From Bacillota bacterium (GTDB lineage: Bacteria > Bacillota > Clostridia > Lachnospirales > Lachnospiraceae): DNA of 7,992 nt. This document shows positions 5,570 through 7,992 of this stretch, in pieces (position 1 is the stretch's first letter; the number at the start of each line of letters is the position of its first letter). The position numbers and the translations under genes were made by a program. The notes below the pieces were generated by a model. That model made no database searches. It saw nothing but the letters and a program-made list of their open reading frames with translations, and was not told the DNA's origin. The DNA is taken from the NCBI GenBank assembly GCA_023460575.1, contig JAEWPQ010000130.1, forward strand, positions 1 through 7,992, written 5' to 3'.

Positions 5570-6999
5570 TGCCTTGCTTCTCCTTTGGTTTCAAAATAAT
5601 TTTCTATGGCTGCCGTTATGCCCTCACTGTATGTGGGATGGGCGCGCATGGCCAGCCGAAGCTGACTCGCCGTCAGTCCGTTCGCAATCGCAGTTGCCAT
5701 CTCGCTGATCATGTCTGTTGCTCTGGGGCAGACAATCTGGGCTCCAACCAGTGTACCGGAGTATTCTTCAAATACCAGATGAACAAATCCGTTCTGCCTG
5801 CTGGTGATAATGGATTTCCCGTTTCCACTCATGGAATAATGGCCACAGCGCACATTCATATTGTTTGCAACAGCTGATTCCCGGGTAATTCCCACAGATG
5901 CAATCTCAGGTTCTGTATAAATGCAGCTGGGTACTACCGGCAGTTTCACAAACATTCCGTTCGGCACAACAGAAAGCCGGATGGTATGCTCCACTCCTGC
6001 GATCTTTTCCACCACATAGGTTCCCTGTGCAGCTGCAACGTGTGCCAGCAGAATATCCGACGCCACATCTCCGATTGCGTAAATCCCTGGCTCACTGGTC
6101 TGAAATTCTGAATTCACCTTTAAACGGCCGTGTTCCATTTCCAGACTCACATCTTCTCCCAGAAGGCCATCCAGACAGGGCACTCTCCCTGCTGCAATCA
6201 AAATCTGTCCTGTACGAATGGTCTGCTCTTGTCCTTCCATCTCAAAAACGCAGGACAACCCATGATCTTCCTCTTCCCTGATTTCTTTCACATTCACCAT
6301 GCAGTGAACCGTTATTCCTCTTTGCTTCAATTCTTCTTCTAACGCCTGGGACACTTCCGAATCCATAGGTCCAAGTAGATGGGCTTTCCGTTCCAGAATG
6401 GTCACATTGGAGCAAAGTGCGCTGAAAATGGTTGCGAATTCCACACCGATCACCCCTCCTCCAATTACGAGAAGCCGGTCATAATTCCAGGTATCCGACG
6501 CCAGCAGACGCTCACTGGTCAATACTCCCGGCAGATCTGCACCCGGGATATCCAGAATCACACATTTTGCTCCTGTTGCTATGATTAGATGCTCTGCCGC
6601 ATAGTAATCCTTTCCTTGGGGACCATTGACTTCCACCGTTTTATTTCTTCGAATGACAGCCGTTCCGGTAAGGACTGTGATTTTTTCCGCTTCAATCAGG
6701 TCTGTAATACCTTTTCGGTAGGATTTTACCGAACTTTTCTTATATAGCTGCATTTTCTTAAAATCAAAGGAAATAAAATCCGTAGATACGCCAAACTCAT
6801 CACAGTTTTGCAGTTCTTTGAATTTACTGGCGGCATGAAGAAGAGATTTTGTGGGGATACAGCCTCTGTTCACACAGGTTCCCCCCAGCTTTTCCTTTTC
6901 CACAATAGCCGTCTTAAATCCCAATGAAGCAGCTTTTAAAGCAGCAGTATACCCGCCCGGTCCTCCTCCGATAATAATGATATCAAAATGTATCGCCAT
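5566..6999 (-). CDS. lpdA: Dihydrolipoyl dehydrogenase family flavoprotein (E3)
   Basis: This is an FAD-dependent pyridine nucleotide-disulfide oxidoreductase, 477 residues, the usual E3 length. E3 enzymes reoxidise dihydrolipoyl groups of 2-oxoacid dehydrogenase or glycine-cleavage complexes with NAD+. In order: FAD loop GGGPGG (11-16), redox disulfide Cys42/Cys47 in GGTCVNRGCIPTKSLL, NAD-binding IGGGVIGVEFAT (179-190), second FAD motif GIYAIGD (305-311), and a C-terminal dimer domain with catalytic His454 and Glu459 in AHPTYSE. Residues ~339-357 look about ten longer than usual E3 proteins before YTEPEIASVG. No lipoyl-carrying or E1/E2 gene lies in the window, so the partner complex is unknown and another disulfide substrate is possible. 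The ATG shares one base with the upstream TAA (TAATG), with AGGAGG (7007-7012) seven bases upstream. It is the middle gene of the operon. Confidence 0.9.
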   Translation of the reverse strand: MAIHFDIIIIGGGPGGYTAALKAASLGFKTAIVEKEKLGGTCVNRGCIPTKSLLHAASKFKELQNCDEFGVSTDFISFDFKKMQLYKKSSVKSYRKGITDLIEAEKITVLTGTAVIRRNKTVEVNGPQGKDYYAAEHLIIATGAKCVILDIPGADLPGVLTSERLLASDTWNYDRLLVIGGGVIGVEFATIFSALCSNVTILERKAHLLGPMDSEVSQALEEELKQRGITVHCMVNVKEIREEEDHGLSCVFEMEGQEQTIRTGQILIAAGRVPCLDGLLGEDVSLEMEHGRLKVNSEFQTSEPGIYAIGDVASDILLAHVAAAQGTYVVEKIAGVEHTIRLSVVPNGMFVKLPVVPSCIYTEPEIASVGITRESAVANNMNVRCGHYSMSGNGKSIITSRQNGFVHLVFEEYSGTLVGAQIVCPRATDMISEMATAIANGLTASQLRLAMRAHPTYSEGITAAIENYFETKGEARQ

Positions 7000-7793
7000 T
7001 AAATCTCCTCCTGCCGGATCATTTTAAAATGAAGGCAGGCGTTCTTTATTCCATCCTGATCGATGGGATCTGTAATATAATCGGCTGCTCTCTTCAGTTC
7101 TTCCATTGCATTGCCCATGGCAATTCCGATTCCTGCTGCCTTCACAATATCATAGTCATTCATGCTGTCTCCAAATGCCACCGTCCTGGAAAGAGGAATC
7201 TTATAATAGTCGCAGAGTCTGGCAAGCCCCACTGCCTTTGATGCCTTTCGCTCCACTACATCTGCACCTTTCTTATCCGCAAACATATGAACGTGGATCT
7301 CCGGGAACGCCTCTTCCATCTTTCTTGCACCATCTTCATCTCCGATATAGGCCATAGTTCTCACATCAAGCTGTACAAGCTTCCCGGCATCTGCAAAGTT
7401 TCTTCGGCATTCTCCCCACAGCTTTCTGTCGTGTTCCGCCACTGCCTCCGGGTTTACATAATAGTCATATTCCCCTACGGTAGTACCGACACTGTAGGGT
7501 GTGCTCTTTGCATAGGAAAGAATCTGCTTTAAAAGATTTTTATCAAAGGTGTGCTCATATATAACAGTCTCTCCCACAGTCACCTTGGTTCCATTGAGGT
7601 GAATAATTGCATCCGGCCGAACCTGGTCCCGTATTGCAGTACTGAATATGGAATCCATGTCTCTTCCGGTTGCCAGCACTATGGTGTAATTTTCTCTCAG
7701 TTTTTCTATTGTCTCCATCGCACTTGCAGGAATCGACCAGTCTTTATGATCAAGCAGCGTCATGTCTACATCAAAGCTAACAATTGGTTTCAT
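6999..7793 (-). CDS. Cof-type HAD-IIB family phosphatase
   Basis: This is a soluble haloacid-dehalogenase-superfamily hydrolase, 264 residues. Relatives dephosphorylate sugar phosphates, pyridoxal phosphate, flavin or nucleotide intermediates. Motif I is SFDVDMTLLD with nucleophile Asp8 and acid/base Asp10. Motif II is ATGR (Thr42). A motif III lysine falls at Lys183 or Lys186. Motif IV is FGDSMNDYD (Asp209, Asp213). A Cof-type C2 cap fills ~85-180. All catalytic positions are intact, so it should be active, but the substrate cannot be read from the sequence. The ATG at 7791-7793 has AGGTGA (7800-7805) six bases upstream and a strong promoter beyond. It is the first gene of the operon with the E3-like flavoprotein and the aminopeptidase. 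The grouping may reflect co-expression rather than one pathway. Confidence 0.92.
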   Translation of the reverse strand: MKPIVSFDVDMTLLDHKDWSIPASAMETIEKLRENYTIVLATGRDMDSIFSTAIRDQVRPDAIIHLNGTKVTVGETVIYEHTFDKNLLKQILSYAKSTPYSVGTTVGEYDYYVNPEAVAEHDRKLWGECRRNFADAGKLVQLDVRTMAYIGDEDGARKMEEAFPEIHVHMFADKKGADVVERKASKAVGLARLCDYYKIPLSRTVAFGDSMNDYDIVKAAGIGIAMGNAMEELKRAADYITDPIDQDGIKNACLHFKMIRQEEI

Positions 7794-7835
7794 CTATCTT
7801 CACCTTTTTTTCTTCCTTATCGTCTTGTCTACTCC

Positions 7836-7864
7836 ATCATATATTAAATTTAAATTTTTTTCAA
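7836..7864 (-). promoter_or_regulatory. Sigma-A promoter of the HAD-lpd-aminopeptidase operon
   Basis: On the minus strand, TTGAAA (7859-7864) and TATGAT (7836-7841) are separated by exactly 17 very AT-rich bases. Transcription would begin near 7829, about 36 bases before the HAD start. No other promoter is evident inside the operon, so this one probably drives all three genes. Confidence 0.75.
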
Positions 7865-7873
7865 GAAATATAC

Positions 7874-7902
7874 TTTACCAATTGGAAATTTTCTGCTATA
7901 AT
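7874..7902 (+). promoter_or_regulatory. Sigma-A promoter of the tRNA-Pro gene
   Basis: TTTACC (7874-7879) and a perfect TATAAT (7897-7902) are 17 bases apart. The -10 box ends 17 bases before the tRNA. It lies back to back with the operon promoter, with nine bases between the two -35 boxes. Confidence 0.7.
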
Positions 7903-7919
7903 GTCTGAGTGTCAGGAAA

Positions 7920-7992
7920 CGGAGTATGGCGTAGCTTGGTAGCGCGCTCGGCTGGGGGCCGAGAGGTCGCAGGTTCAAATCCTGTTACTCCG
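7920..7992 (+). tRNA. tRNA-Pro, anticodon GGG (3' end at window edge)
   Basis: The sequence folds as a full cloverleaf. The acceptor stem pairs CGGAGTA (7920-7926) with TACTCCG (7986-7992). The D arm is closed by GCG/CGC. The anticodon stem CTCGG/CCGAG encloses loop CTGGGGG, giving anticodon GGG. The T arm pairs GCAGG with CCTGT around TTCAAAT. C1:G72, G35-G36 and G37 agree with bacterial tRNA-Pro identity. It reads CCC and, by wobble, CCU. The discriminator base and any encoded CCA lie beyond the window. More tRNA genes could follow. Confidence 0.95.

Noticed and set aside
5898..6281. 127-residue plus-strand open frame
   Set aside because: It is antisense to the E3-like flavoprotein, has no domain signature and no supporting promoter.
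7920..7992. tRNA gene as an integration site for a mobile element
   Set aside because: No integrase gene or repeat of the tRNA 3' end appears in the window. An element beyond the right edge cannot be judged.

Overview
The window is ordinary chromosomal DNA from a low-to-mid GC Firmicute. It most resembles Clostridia, probably a Lachnospiraceae-type gut or soil anaerobe. The basis is strong AGGAGG/AGGTGA-type ribosome binding sites, sigma-A-like promoters (TTGaaa / TATAAT), and the protein sequences as recalled from those families. No phage, insertion sequence, CRISPR array or obvious horizontally acquired island is visible. No stretch longer than about 170 bases lacks a gene.

Left part (1-2288): a 23S rRNA uracil-5-methyltransferase of the RlmD/RumA type lies on the minus strand. 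It has an unusual ~95-residue lysine-rich N-terminal tail in place of a TRAM domain. It is transcribed divergently from a plus-strand ProX/YbaK-type trans-editing factor, which clears mischarged tRNA-Pro. Middle part (2289-3783): a cytoplasmic PAS-like/GGDEF diguanylate cyclase (minus) and a 113-residue XRE-type helix-turn-helix regulator (plus) diverge from a shared 171-base control region. That region contains back-to-back promoters, and each predicted -10 box lies in or on a palindrome. The two genes sit between two hairpin terminators that share a 10-base stem sequence.

Right part (3782-7793): a tight minus-strand operon in transcription order encodes a Cof-type HAD phosphatase, a dihydrolipoamide-dehydrogenase-family flavoprotein, and a three-domain Xaa-Pro aminopeptidase (M24B). 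Start and stop codons overlap at both junctions (TAATG and ATGA). A good promoter at 7836-7864 drives the operon. It ends in a bidirectional terminator that also serves the convergent XRE gene and overlaps the last codons of both genes. At the far right, a plus-strand tRNA-Pro(GGG) with its own promoter runs to the window edge. Its discriminator base and any 3' CCA lie outside.

Functionally this is mostly housekeeping: rRNA modification, tRNA-Pro quality control, peptide turnover and flavoprotein redox chemistry, plus one c-di-GMP signalling gene. I do not see a clear undescribed multi-gene system. The best candidate for something worth testing is the divergent XRE/diguanylate cyclase pair with its palindromic control region.
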